Below, piece by piece: positions 7,927 to 16,118 of a stretch of 64,000 nucleotides of DNA (positions are counted from its first letter, which is position 1; each line of letters starts with the position of its first letter). The stretch lies in the NCBI RefSeq assembly GCF_000732195.1, contig NZ_JNNU01000024.1:17008-81007 (forward strand), in the 5' to 3' direction. The DNA comes from Neorhizobium vignae (GTDB lineage Bacteria > Pseudomonadota > Alphaproteobacteria > Rhizobiales > Rhizobiaceae). The position numbers were made by a program, and so were the translations under genes. The notes beneath the pieces are model-generated. The model searched no databases. It was not told the origin of the DNA and saw only the letters and a list, made by a program, of their open reading frames with translations.

Positions 7927-8287
7927 CCCAAACGCCGTTCACGCCGTCGCCGGTGGTGTCGCCTTCCTTGGTGTCCTTGACCCAGTAATAGAGCGGCATG
8001 CCGTCCTTCGCCCATTGCTTGGCCCCGTCCTTGCGGGTCACGATGGAGTATGCACCATCGGCCTTCGCATCGGAAGCGGCCATGACCGGCGGCCAGTTGG
8101 TGGCGCACTTGTCGTAGCAGTTGGAGGTGCCGGGCTTGTCGTTCTTGAAGGTATAAAGCGTCATGCCCTTTTCACCGGCCAAAACGTCGCCCTTGGTCGA
8201 GGTCTTGACAGTCTTGAACGGACCGGCGGCGAAGGCGACCGAGGTCAGCGCTGCCAGCGCGAAAGGCACGAGAATGAAGGTCTTCAT
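7910..8287 (-). CDS. Secreted small protein of the COG4315/PF03640 type
   Basis: This 125-residue protein has a cleavable signal peptide (MKTFILVPFALAALTSVAFA) and two copies of the 'secreted repeat of unknown function': MTLYTFKNDKPGTSNCYDKCATNWPP, and MPLYYWVKDTKEGDTTGDGVNGVWDV. Two cysteines in the first repeat may form a disulfide. It is the first gene of the ECF sigma/anti-sigma unit, which suggests it acts in the periplasm as effector or signal component of that regulon. Its biochemical role is not established. There is no lipobox cysteine at the cleavage site. Confidence 0.85.
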   Translation of the reverse strand: MKTFILVPFALAALTSVAFAAGPFKTVKTSTKGDVLAGEKGMTLYTFKNDKPGTSNCYDKCATNWPPVMAASDAKADGAYSIVTRKDGAKQWAKDGMPLYYWVKDTKEGDTTGDGVNGVWDVAKP

Positions 8288-8337
8288 GGATCGTCTCCCT
8301 GGTTGATGGCGGCCTCACATCGGCCACCAACAGTCAA

Positions 8338-8364
8338 GACACCGGTAGGGGCGGATTTATTCCC
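8338..8364 (-). promoter_or_regulatory. Candidate ECF sigma-dependent promoter of the sigma/anti-sigma unit
   Basis: Reading on the minus strand, GGGAATAAA (8364-8356) resembles the GGAAnnnA -35 elements of ECF sigma factors. The segment TGTCTT about 17 bases further on could act as the -10 region. It lies some 50 bases before the first gene of the cassette, where an autoregulated promoter would be expected. The assignment is by resemblance only. Confidence 0.4.
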
Positions 8365-8444
8365 TCGATCCGCAAAGATTTTTCAAAAGGATGATATTTA
8401 TCTCTTCAGTGAAGTGTTTTGCCGCATGGGAAACTATTCTGGCG

Positions 8445-8924
8445 TCAGAACAGCGGGATATCCGGCTTTGTCAGCATCAGCCAGAAGATGGCGATGACCG
8501 CGAAGAAGGCCGGGAAACCGCAGGCAAACCAGATCCGATAGAGCCGGTACCATTCCGGCGGCAGCGGCGCGGAATCTTCGTAGGTGATACGGGCGATATT
8601 GCGCAGCTTGATCTGGATCCAGACGACCGGCAGCCAGAACAGTCCCGTCACCACGTAGAGAATGAGCGACAGGGCGACCCAGCCATCCGTCAGCGACCAG
8701 CCGATGCTCCTTGCCAGCAGGTAGCCGGTGACCGGCTGCAGGACGACGGCCGTGGCGGTGAAGACGGTATCGGCCAGCACGACCGTGCCGGCGGTGTGGG
8801 CGATCAGTTTCGGATCCTCGGTCCGCCGGGCGATCACCATGAAAAAGGCGATGCCGGCGCCGGTTCCGAGCAGCACCGCGGCGCCGATCACATGCAGGAG
8901 CCGCAACAGGCTGTCGGCATCCAT
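8445..8924 (-). CDS. DUF2269-type integral membrane protein
   Basis: This 159-residue protein has four predicted membrane helices (starting LLRLLHVIGAAVLLGTG, then VVLADTVFTATAVVLQP, ALSLILYVVTGLFWLPV and ACGFPAFFAVIAIFWLM). It resembles the DUF2269 family of small membrane proteins, which have no defined biochemical role. A longer reading from 9137 would add sequence out of register with the neighbour. The start at 8924 is fixed by an ATGA overlap with the upstream SDR gene, so the two are translationally coupled and probably work together at the membrane. Confidence 0.8.
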   Translation of the reverse strand: MDADSLLRLLHVIGAAVLLGTGAGIAFFMVIARRTEDPKLIAHTAGTVVLADTVFTATAVVLQPVTGYLLARSIGWSLTDGWVALSLILYVVTGLFWLPVVWIQIKLRNIARITYEDSAPLPPEWYRLYRIWFACGFPAFFAVIAIFWLMLTKPDIPLF

Positions 8925-10204
8925 CAGCGTTCGTCCAGAATGGCGAGGGAGACGAAGGTGAGGGCGATCGACGGCAGAACCTTCACGAAGACCCCAAGCG
9001 GATCGAGCCAGAGCTGCGGTTCCAGCAGCGTGCCGCCGGCCAGATAGGCGAGACTGGTGACGATCATCCCGAGCATTGCCTTGCGGGCATGGGGACGGAC
9101 GAGGACGGCAGACCCGAGCAGGATGTCGAGGAGACATGTCGCGACGGTTATCGCCATGGCGAAGGAGCCAGGGACGATGGGCGGAAATTGGGCTGCCGCG
9201 GCGCTCAGGTCGACGAGCGGGATCAGGCCGGACAGCAGCCAGAACAGCGATAGCGTGAGAATGATTGCGGGTTTCAGGAGATAGAGCCGCGCGAACCAGA
9301 GGTCCTGGACGCCGCTCGGATGGGCGGCGAGCGTCTGCGTTGCTGTGGCCAGAACGAGGCCGGGCGGTTTCGGCTTCAGGCTCCTGACGCCTTCCGACAT
9401 TACGGTCATCGCCGTCGAGCGGAGCGGCGAGCGCCAGCCGAGCCGGCCGGCGAGATCGGCAGCCCAGGCAACGGGCTTGGCAAGTGGCGCCGGCAGCGGG
9501 AGGATGCGGGCAGCAGGCAAGCCGAGCCAGGCGCGATGCTGCTGGACGAGGTCCGACAGCGTCATGGTTTGTTCGGCGGCGAGATCGAGATCGCTACCGG
9601 CTGGAATGGTGCCCTCGACCGCGAGGGAAACCGCGGTCGTGACATCGTCGAGCGAGACGGTCTCGACCGGGCTTTCGCCATGGATGAGCGGCAACGGGCC
9701 GGGAAAGCTTGCGAGCGAGCGCAGAAGTGCGGTGCCGCCATGGGCATTGCGGCCGAGGACGAGCGCCGGCCGCAGGATGACGAAGGGCAGGCCACTTGCC
9801 GCAAGCGCCTCGTCGGCACGGCGTTTGGTGGCAAGGAAGGGCAAGCCGCTTGCGGCGCCATCGGTGCGGGCGGAGATCTGCACGATGCGCCTGCCGCCGA
9901 GTGCTTGTGCCGCCTGGTAGAGCGCCAGCATGGCCCTTTCCTGCGTCGCGGCAAGATCATCGGAAAGACCATCCTGAAGGGCGCCGGCGCAATTGACGAC
10001 GACATCCTGATCTTCGATCAGCGGATGCCAGGTGGCGGCGGAGAGTTGCGCCAGATCCGCTTTGACCCATCTGGCCGACGGCGATTTCAAGCGGGCTCTG
10101 TCCGGATTTCGCCCGAGGCCGGTTATCCGATGGCCGTCGGCGACGAGCCTTTGCAGGATCGCCGAGCCGATAAAGCCGGTTGCGCCGAGAATCAGGATTT
10201 TCAT
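8924..10204 (-). CDS. SDR-family NAD(P)-binding protein fused to a DoxX-like membrane domain
   Basis: This 426-residue two-part protein starts with a Rossmann domain of the extended/atypical SDR type (MKILILGATGFIGSAILQRL), with TKRRADEALAASGLPFVILRP. From about residue 300 it has four membrane helices in a DoxX-like arrangement (LYLLKPAIILTLSLFWLLSG to the C terminus). The frame opens at 10234, but the family start MKILILG at 10204 is preferred. Such fusions occur in proteobacteria; their substrate is unknown. The stop overlaps the DUF2269 start (ATGA). Confidence 0.85.
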   Translation of the reverse strand: MKILILGATGFIGSAILQRLVADGHRITGLGRNPDRARLKSPSARWVKADLAQLSAATWHPLIEDQDVVVNCAGALQDGLSDDLAATQERAMLALYQAAQALGGRRIVQISARTDGAASGLPFLATKRRADEALAASGLPFVILRPALVLGRNAHGGTALLRSLASFPGPLPLIHGESPVETVSLDDVTTAVSLAVEGTIPAGSDLDLAAEQTMTLSDLVQQHRAWLGLPAARILPLPAPLAKPVAWAADLAGRLGWRSPLRSTAMTVMSEGVRSLKPKPPGLVLATATQTLAAHPSGVQDLWFARLYLLKPAIILTLSLFWLLSGLIPLVDLSAAAAQFPPIVPGSFAMAITVATCLLDILLGSAVLVRPHARKAMLGMIVTSLAYLAGGTLLEPQLWLDPLGVFVKVLPSIALTFVSLAILDER

Positions 10205-10385
10205 ACGGCGATCATAGGAGGCGGTGATGAACATTGAACAGCGGCAATACCGGTGGAGCGGATAAGCGGGCAGGAAGGTTGTCGGCGGTCCTCGGACGAG
10301 GCAGGAGAGCCCTCATCCCGGCCTTTGATTCATCTTTCGTTCTTTTTCGGTTGCGCTTGGCCGCAGAATCCTGCCAAGTCCCGCC

Positions 10386-11510
10386 ATGCAATTTGCACCG
10401 CAACAGGACGAGGCCCTCAAGGCCGTTTCACAATGGCTGAAAGAGGGCCGAAGCCAGGTCTTCCGGCTGTTCGGTTATGCGGGCACGGGCAAGACCACGC
10501 TCGCCAAACATTTCGCTGAAAATGTCGATGGCGAGGTACTGTTTGCGGCCTTCACCGGCAAGGCGGCGCAGGTTCTGCGCTCGCGCGGGGCGCGCAATGC
10601 GAAAACCATCCATTCGCTGATCTACCGGCCGCGCGGCGAGGAAGCGGTCGAGGACGACGCCGGCAAGACCTCGATCGCGCCGATGTTCTCGATCAACCGC
10701 CAGAGCCCGGTCGCCAAGGCGGCTCTCATCATCATCGACGAATGTTCGATGGTGGACGAGGCGCTCGGCAAGGATCTGATGAGCTTCGGCACGCCGATCC
10801 TGGTGCTGGGCGATCCCGGCCAGCTGCCGCCGGTCACCGGCGGCGGGTTCTTCACCGAACAGGAGCCGGATTACCTGCTGACGGATATCCACCGTCAGGC
10901 GCGCGACAACCCGATCATCCAGCTCGCCATGAACGTGCGCGAGGGCAAGGAGATCATGTATGGCGACTACGGTACCGCCAAGGTCATCTCCCGCAACGAG
11001 GTGACGCAGCCGCTGGTGATGGAGGCGGACCAGGTTCTGGTCGGCACCAACAAGACCCGCAAGCGCTACAATCAGCGGCTCCGGGAACTGAAGGGTTTTA
11101 CGGCCGACTATCCGCAATCCGGTGACAAGCTGGTCTGCCTGCGCAACGACCCGGCCAAGGGGCTGCTCAACGGTTCGCTCTGGCAGGTGATGAGCTCGTC
11201 GCGCGAAACGGTGAAGCCCGGCATCAACCTGATGATCCGGCCGGAAGACGACGACATGGATCGCGGTGCAGCCAAGATCAAGCTTCTGAAACAGGCATTC
11301 GAAGAGCAGGAAGGCGAAATCCCCTGGACAACCCGCAAGCGCTACGATGAATTCGACTACGGCTACGCGCTGACCGTCCACAAGGCGCAGGGTTCGCAGT
11401 GGAACAATGTCGTTCTGTTCGATGAAAGCTGGGCGTTTCGCGACAGCCGGGAACGCTGGCTTTATACCGCGATCACCCGTGCGGCGGAGACGCTGACCAT
11501 CGTTCGATAA
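10386..11510 (+). CDS. RecD-like ATP-dependent DNA helicase (Dda type)
   Basis: This 374-residue superfamily 1 helicase has Walker A GYAGTGKTTLAKH (about residues 30-42), Walker B IIIDECSMVDE, motif III LVLGDPGQLPPV, and the C-terminal motifs YALTVHKAQGSQW and WLYTAITRA, which form the UvrD-like domain seen in RecD and phage Dda proteins. Length is short and single-unit, so it is an independent helicase and not a RecBCD subunit. It stands alone on the plus strand between minus-strand genes. A role in replication or repair is inferred from the family. Confidence 0.9.
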   Translation: MQFAPQQDEALKAVSQWLKEGRSQVFRLFGYAGTGKTTLAKHFAENVDGEVLFAAFTGKAAQVLRSRGARNAKTIHSLIYRPRGEEAVEDDAGKTSIAPMFSINRQSPVAKAALIIIDECSMVDEALGKDLMSFGTPILVLGDPGQLPPVTGGGFFTEQEPDYLLTDIHRQARDNPIIQLAMNVREGKEIMYGDYGTAKVISRNEVTQPLVMEADQVLVGTNKTRKRYNQRLRELKGFTADYPQSGDKLVCLRNDPAKGLLNGSLWQVMSSSRETVKPGINLMIRPEDDDMDRGAAKIKLLKQAFEEQEGEIPWTTRKRYDEFDYGYALTVHKAQGSQWNNVVLFDESWAFRDSRERWLYTAITRAAETLTIVR

Positions 11511-11543
11511 GAGTTTGGCGTCCGCCGAAAGTTCGCCGGCCGA

Positions 11544-12233
11544 TCAGTTCGGCACGAAACCAAGCAGCATCGCCTTGGCGACGGCCTGAAAACGGTTGGT
11601 GGCCTGGAATTTCTGGATGATGTCATCCTCCATCCGGCGCAGGTCTTCGAATTCCAGATTGAGGGCGCGGGCAAGCCGCGGCGCCGAATAACCCTCGGCC
11701 ATCAGCCCCAGGCACTGTTTCTCGATATCGCTCAGGACCAGCGACATGGGTTTTGGGCTGGCGAGCGCCTGGTTTTCCTCCTCAGCGACCAGCAGGCTTT
11801 CGATCTGCTGCATCTGCCGGCGGATGTGGGAAATGTCGGCGGTGAGCTCCCGCTTGCGCCGTGCCAGCATGTTGTGGAACATCTCGTTGGCTTCCGCCTC
11901 CGAGGTCGCGTCGGCAAGCTCCTCCATCAGTTCCTGGATGACCGCGACCGGGATACCGATTTCGCGGCAGGCATTGATGACCGCCATGCGGTGGATCTGA
12001 ACGCTGTCATAGACCCGCATGCTGCCGGAGCGACGGGCGGTGATCAGGCCCTTTTCCTCGTAGAAGTGAAGCGTGCGATGGGTGACGCCGAACAGGTCCG
12101 CCATTTCGGCGATCGCCACCGCCTGGCTGGGCATTTCAAAAGGGAGTGAAACCTGGGGGAGATAAGGGAAATTGCGGACTGCTCCCGCAAGGGGCGCGCT
12201 GTCGGTCATGGCCTGCATGATATCGCTCTGCAT
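11544..12233 (-). CDS. MerR-type regulator with a C-terminal LuxR-like DNA-binding domain
   Basis: This 229-residue protein has a MerR winged helix-turn-helix at about residues 39-108 (IAEMADLFGVTHRTLHFYEEKGLI), a coiled-coil dimerisation helix (about 110-155), and a C-terminal domain (about 166-226). That last part matches the pattern of LuxR/GerE helix-turn-helix domains: LSDIEKQCLGLMAEGYSAPRLARALN, followed by FQATNRFQAVAKAMLLG. No metal-binding cysteines typical of MerR or CueR occur in the effector region. Two DNA-binding modules in one chain is unusual. Alternative starts exist at 12218 and 12209. Targets are unknown and neighbours give no clear hint. Confidence 0.85.
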   Translation of the reverse strand: MQSDIMQAMTDSAPLAGAVRNFPYLPQVSLPFEMPSQAVAIAEMADLFGVTHRTLHFYEEKGLITARRSGSMRVYDSVQIHRMAVINACREIGIPVAVIQELMEELADATSEAEANEMFHNMLARRKRELTADISHIRRQMQQIESLLVAEEENQALASPKPMSLVLSDIEKQCLGLMAEGYSAPRLARALNLEFEDLRRMEDDIIQKFQATNRFQAVAKAMLLGFVPN

Positions 12234-12574
12234 CGAGTTCCCTTGCGCCGAGTGTGGCGTCGTGGTCAGATATTCATCTACAGGTTGTGGCTTTGTGCCG
12301 AACCTTCTGGATGGTACCTCGGTACTGAAAATGCGGACCCGATTAGAAATGGATGGCAGAATTCGCTGTTCAAACCGTATTCCGCCGCCTTTTGGCCTGC
12401 TCAGCGAACTCTGTTGGATGTAGATTAGCTAAAACTTTAGGAAATGGTAGCCCCGGTAGCCTCGTGATTTCTCGTCCCTCAAAACTCTTTATAGGTGCAT
12501 TTTCTTAAACCCGGTGGCATTGCGAAGGTGCATGGCCTAAAAGCGGATCGATTTCTCAAAGACCGGGTATTGCC
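12234..12574. other. Intergenic region between the MerR-LuxR gene and pdxJ, no gene seen
   Basis: This 341-base gap separates two divergent genes and must hold both promoters. Its base composition is lower in GC than the flanks, especially at 12420-12520. Short ORFs on the plus strand (12172-12428) lack ribosome binding sites and coding character. I see no convincing operator, terminator or RNA gene; a short direct repeat GGTAGCC occurs at about 12447 and 12457. Confidence 0.6.
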
Positions 12575-13327
12575 ATGCCAACCAAGCTTTCCGTGAACCT
12601 CAATGCCGTCGCCATGCTGCGCAACCGCCGCGATCTCCCTTGGCCGAGCGTCGAGGGGCTCGGGCGCATCGCGCTCCAGGCGGGGGCTTCAGGCCTGACG
12701 GTGCATCCGCGCCCCGACCAGCGCCATATCCGCTTCACAGACCTGCCGGTTCTTCGGGCGCTGATCGACGACGAGTTTCCAGCGGCCGAGTTCAATATCG
12801 AGGGATATCCGAGCGAGGATTTCCTGACGCTCTGCGAAGCGACCCAGCCGGAGCAGGTGACGCTGGTGCCGGACGACCCAACCCAGGCCACCTCCGATCA
12901 TGGGTTCGATTTCCATGCCACGCACGAGATGCTGAAGCCGATCGTGGCGCGGCTCAAGAAGGGCGGCATGCGGGTGTCGTTGTTTGCCGATGGCGACGGC
13001 GATGTCGAGGCAGTGAAGCTCGCCAGGGCGACAGGTGCCGATCGTATCGAACTCTATACCGGGCCTTATGGCGGCTGTTTCGACAATCCGGAGCGCGGCG
13101 CCGAAATCCTTGAAAAACTCGGGCGGACGGCGGATGCGGCACTTGCCGAAGGGCTCGGCGTCAATGGCGGCCACGACCTGACCGTCGCCAACCTGCCGGC
13201 ATTGGTGAAGCGGATCCCGAAGCTCGCCGAGGTGTCGATCGGGCACGGTCTGACAGCGGATGCGCTCGAATACGGCATGGCGGAAACCGTGCGCCGCTTC
13301 CGCCGCGCCTGCGGCCAGGCGGTCTAG
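12575..13327 (+). CDS. pdxJ: Pyridoxine 5'-phosphate synthase
   Basis: PdxJ condenses 3-amino-2-oxopropyl phosphate (1-amino-acetone 3-phosphate) with 1-deoxyxylulose 5-phosphate to form pyridoxine 5'-phosphate, the ring-closing step of vitamin B6 synthesis. The 250-residue TIM barrel shows LSVNLNAVAMLRN at the start, GLTVHPRPDQRHI, FNIEGYPS, RVSLFADGD, IELYTGPY, GVNGGHDL and EVSIGHGLTADAL, all family signatures. The gene is complete and stands alone on its strand; its last 4 bases overlap the convergent MarR-GNAT gene. Confidence 0.96.
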   Translation: MPTKLSVNLNAVAMLRNRRDLPWPSVEGLGRIALQAGASGLTVHPRPDQRHIRFTDLPVLRALIDDEFPAAEFNIEGYPSEDFLTLCEATQPEQVTLVPDDPTQATSDHGFDFHATHEMLKPIVARLKKGGMRVSLFADGDGDVEAVKLARATGADRIELYTGPYGGCFDNPERGAEILEKLGRTADAALAEGLGVNGGHDLTVANLPALVKRIPKLAEVSIGHGLTADALEYGMAETVRRFRRACGQAV

Positions 13328-14274
13328 TTCGATGACGAAAGCTTCGCCTCGCAGAGCTCCAGCTCCCAGGTCTGACCGTTGCATTCCGGCCCGAACAGGT
13401 TGTGCTTTTCCTCCGCTACGAGCTTGAAGCCCGTGGTCTCGTAGATGCGGATCGCGGCCGTCAGGCAATCGTTGGTCCAGAGCGACAGCTTCTTGTAGCC
13501 GGCGAGCGTCGAGAACTTGATGCATTGCTCGACCAGCGTCCGGCCGAGGCCAAGGCCGCGGGCGGCCGGATCGAGGTATAGGAGGCGCAGCTTGGCGGTA
13601 TCGCCACCGCCATCCGCCACGACCACCGACCCGACCCGTTTGCCGTCGCGTTCGGCGATCCAGCAGCGTTCGCGGTCGGGATTGAAGTTGGCGATGAATT
13701 TGCCGGCGACCTCGGCGACCAGCCCTTCGAACCTGTCGTTCCAGCCGTATTCCCGCGCATAGGCGACTGCCTGTGCTTCGATGAGCCAGCCCATGTCGCC
13801 GATCCGGTGTGGACGGATGACGACCGGTGGGGAGGGGGCGGCCGATTGCGGTTCGAGAATGGTGCGGATCGCCTGCATCGAACCGATCAATTTTTGATGG
13901 CCGAGCGCATCCACTTCCCTGAGATCTCTGGCGATCTGCTGGCGGGAGCGTTCGCCGAGCGTCTCGTATTCGGCGTGTCCCTTGTCGGTGACAATGAGGA
14001 TCTGGCTGCGTTTGTCTTGCGGATCCGGCTCGCTGTCGATGAAGCCCGCCTCGCGGAACTTTTTGAGGAGCCGGCTGAGATAGGCTGGATCGAGACCTAG
14101 ATCGCGGTTGAGTTCGGTCGCAGAAACCCGTTTGCGGGCGCCCATTTCGTAAAGGATGCGCGCCTCGGTCAGCGTGTAGTCGGTGTCGAGATAGCCCTTG
14201 GCGAGAATGCCAAGCTTGTTGGTGTAGAAACGGTTGAAGGCGCGAACGGCGTCGAGAACGGCAGGATCGGTCAT
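13324..14274 (-). CDS. Fusion of MarR-type regulator and GNAT acetyltransferase
   Basis: This 316-residue protein has an N-terminal MarR winged helix domain (about 1-140; SATELNRDLGLDPAYLSRLLKKFREAGFI and DKRSQILIVTDKG) joined to a C-terminal GNAT N-acetyltransferase domain (about 150-310; LLYLDPAARGLGLGRTLVEQC is the acetyl-CoA loop). This two-domain architecture is common in soil proteobacteria and couples regulation to acetylation of a small molecule or protein. AGGAG is well placed before the ATG at 14274. The region just upstream (14300-14330) contains TTACTTGACTGAGTCAAGTAA, an inverted repeat that could be its operator. Confidence 0.92.
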   Translation of the reverse strand: MTDPAVLDAVRAFNRFYTNKLGILAKGYLDTDYTLTEARILYEMGARKRVSATELNRDLGLDPAYLSRLLKKFREAGFIDSEPDPQDKRSQILIVTDKGHAEYETLGERSRQQIARDLREVDALGHQKLIGSMQAIRTILEPQSAAPSPPVVIRPHRIGDMGWLIEAQAVAYAREYGWNDRFEGLVAEVAGKFIANFNPDRERCWIAERDGKRVGSVVVADGGGDTAKLRLLYLDPAARGLGLGRTLVEQCIKFSTLAGYKKLSLWTNDCLTAAIRIYETTGFKLVAEEKHNLFGPECNGQTWELELCEAKLSSSN

Positions 14275-14309
14275 CGGCAGAATCTCCTATGCGAAGATTC
14301 TGTCCAATA

Positions 14310-14330
14310 TTTACTTGACTGAGTCAAGTA
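14310..14330. promoter_or_regulatory. Inverted repeat upstream of the MarR-GNAT gene, possible autoregulatory operator
   Basis: TTACTTGACT and AGTCAAGTAA are perfect 10-base complements around a single central G. The palindrome lies about 36 bases before the MarR-GNAT start codon, between that gene and the racemase stop. MarR proteins bind palindromes of this size and usually repress their own genes, so this is a plausible self-operator. The binding protein is inferred from position. Confidence 0.65.
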
Positions 14331-14333
14331 AAG

Positions 14334-15053
14334 CTATGCTGCCGCTTGGTTTGCCATCGACGGGCCGAGTGCGAAATCGACTGCGGCGGTGGCGTGAATG
14401 GCGGTGGAATCGACGCCAGGGAGCGGCAGGCCGGAGGGGTCGAGGAGGAGGAGGCAGATTTCCGTGCAGCCGAGGATGATACTGTCGGCGCCTTCAGCCT
14501 TCGCCTTTTCGATCATGGCAATGGCCAGGGTGCGGGAGGTCTCGAGAACCGTGCCGGCACAGAGTTCGTTGAAGATGATGTTGTGGATATCGGTGCGATC
14601 GTTGGCGTCCGGCACCATGACATCGATGCCGAGCATCTTCATGCGCTCGGTATAGAAACCGTGCTCCATCGTATAGCGGGTCGCAAGCAGGAGCGGGCGG
14701 TTCAGCCCTTTCGATATCAACGCCCTGGCGGTCTCGTCGATGACATGGATGAGGGGCACGTCGACCGCAGCCTGCACCTCCGGCGCGACCAGATGCATGG
14801 TGTTGGTGCAGATCAACACGCATTCGGCGCCGGCCGCGTTCAGTCCGCGAGCGCTCCTGGCCAGGTGCTCGGCCGCCAGATCCCAGCGGCCGGCCTTCTG
14901 CATGTCGACGATTTCGGCGAAGTTGACGGAATGGAGCAGGAGATCGGCCGACGCAAAACCGCCGAGGCGTTCGCGCACCATCTCGTTGATCAGCCGATAA
15001 TACACCGCAGTGCTTTCGAAACTCATCCCGCCAATCAAGCCGATCTTGCGCAT
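14334..15053 (-). CDS. Aspartate/glutamate racemase family protein
   Basis: This 239-residue cofactor-independent racemase-family protein starts MRKIGLIGGMSFESTAVYYR. The two conserved catalytic cysteines are visible in CVLICTNTMH and IILGCTEICLLL. These are the acid/base pair that removes and returns the alpha proton. GGAG followed by A residues directly before 15053 sets the start; an upstream ATG at 15119 lacks this. Family members act on aspartate, glutamate or related acids, and the specific substrate is not readable here. Confidence 0.9.
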   Translation of the reverse strand: MRKIGLIGGMSFESTAVYYRLINEMVRERLGGFASADLLLHSVNFAEIVDMQKAGRWDLAAEHLARSARGLNAAGAECVLICTNTMHLVAPEVQAAVDVPLIHVIDETARALISKGLNRPLLLATRYTMEHGFYTERMKMLGIDVMVPDANDRTDIHNIIFNELCAGTVLETSRTLAIAMIEKAKAEGADSIILGCTEICLLLLDPSGLPLPGVDSTAIHATAAVDFALGPSMANQAAA

Positions 15054-15131
15054 TTTTTCTCCAAACGAGATGGAATTTGGTAACTCCATCTCATTATCGC
15101 GAAATTTGGAGTGCCGCAATCCGGCGAGACG

Positions 15132-16016
15132 CTAAGCTGCGAGAGCGGCCTTCTGGGTCTCGAAATAGGCGGCGAGCGTCTGCGGCTTCTGACCGGTCAG
15201 CGTCTCATAGTCGCTCGTCACCTGTTCGAAATTGCCGGCGCGGATATTGGCATCCGCCGAGACCAGCATATTCACGACGAAAGCAGGCAGGCCGGCACCG
15301 GTAAGGCCCTGGGTCAGCTGCTCGTCGGTGACATCAACGACCTCAAGCGGCTTGCCGGTCGCGGCGGATGCGCGGGCGGCGATTTCCGTGGCCGTCAGGG
15401 ATTCCGAGCCGGTGAGTGTGAGGATGCGGCTGCCGGCCGGCGGATTCGCAAGGGCTGCGGCTGCGGCACGGGCGCAGTCGTCGCGGCTGAGCGTGGTGAT
15501 CTTGCCCGTACCCACGGACGTGTACCATTTGCCGACCTGAAGGTTGTGGGGCATGCCCATCAGATAATTGTCGTGGTACCAGGAATTGCGCAGGATCGTG
15601 TAGGGGACGCCGCTCGCCTTGATGGCCTCTTCGGTGCCGAGATGATCCGGTGCGAACGTGACCAGAGACTTGTCCGGGTTCGGCAAGGACGTGTAGAGCA
15701 TGTGCTTGACGCCAGCCTTTGCGGCAGCGGAAACGGCGTTCCTGTGCTGCGTGATGCGCTTGCCGGGCGTTGCCAGTTCGTCGGTGGAGATGATCAGCAC
15801 GCGGTCGATGCCGGTGAATGCCTTCACGAGCCCGGCTTCGTCGTTGAAATCGGCCGTACGGGTTTCCAGACCGCTGGCGGCAAGGTCGGCGAGCTTGTTC
15901 GGATCACGGCTGGCGGCGACGATGTCGGCGGCGGCAACCTGGGATGTCTCCAGCAGGTGACGCAGGACTGCGCGGCCCAGATGGCCGGCGGCGCCGGTAA
16001 CGAGAAGTTTGGTCAT
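15132..16016 (-). CDS. NmrA/QorB-like NAD(P)H:quinone oxidoreductase (atypical SDR)
   Basis: This 294-residue Rossmann-fold protein starts MTKLLVTGAAGHLGRAVLRHLL, with VLIISTDEL and YTILRNSWYHDNYL. This pattern matches the QorB (YtfG) group of NADPH:quinone reductases. It is transcribed divergently from an HxlR-family regulator, as ytfG is from ytfH in Escherichia coli. A promoter (TTTACA-N16-TATTAT) and a perfect inverted repeat lie in the shared intergenic region. The quinone activity is inferred from family and gene context. Confidence 0.88.
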   Translation of the reverse strand: MTKLLVTGAAGHLGRAVLRHLLETSQVAAADIVAASRDPNKLADLAASGLETRTADFNDEAGLVKAFTGIDRVLIISTDELATPGKRITQHRNAVSAAAKAGVKHMLYTSLPNPDKSLVTFAPDHLGTEEAIKASGVPYTILRNSWYHDNYLMGMPHNLQVGKWYTSVGTGKITTLSRDDCARAAAAALANPPAGSRILTLTGSESLTATEIAARASAATGKPLEVVDVTDEQLTQGLTGAGLPAFVVNMLVSADANIRAGNFEQVTSDYETLTGQKPQTLAAYFETQKAALAA

Positions 16017-16068
16017 GCGGGTTTCTTTCCTGGCAATGGCCGGCCTGCAGGCGCGGCGACGAATGTTG

Positions 16069-16083
16069 GTCTCAAAAAGAGAC
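16069..16083. promoter_or_regulatory. Inverted repeat near the qorB-like transcription start, likely HxlR operator
   Basis: GTCTC (16069-16073) and GAGAC (16079-16083) flank an AAAAA spacer. The site lies about 8 bases downstream of the minus-strand -10 element, so a bound repressor would block initiation. It is between the divergent qorB-like and HxlR genes, the usual place for an HxlR regulator to act. Binding is inferred. Confidence 0.5.
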
Positions 16084-16090
16084 TAGCACT

Positions 16091-16118
16091 ATAATAAGAA
16101 TTGACTTCGGTCTGTAAA
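16091..16118 (-). promoter_or_regulatory. Promoter of the qorB-like gene
   Basis: On the minus strand, TTTACA (16118-16113) is followed after 16 bases by TATTAT (16096-16091). This is a close fit to a sigma-70 promoter. Transcription would start near 16084, at the edge of the GTCTC/GAGAC inverted repeat. On the plus strand TATAAT overlaps at 16090-16095, but no fitting -35 was seen for it. Confidence 0.6.

Noticed and set aside
12172..12428. Two overlapping plus-strand ORFs of 83 and 61 codons before pdxJ
   Set aside because: Neither has a ribosome binding site or recognisable product, and the first overlaps the start of the MerR-LuxR gene.
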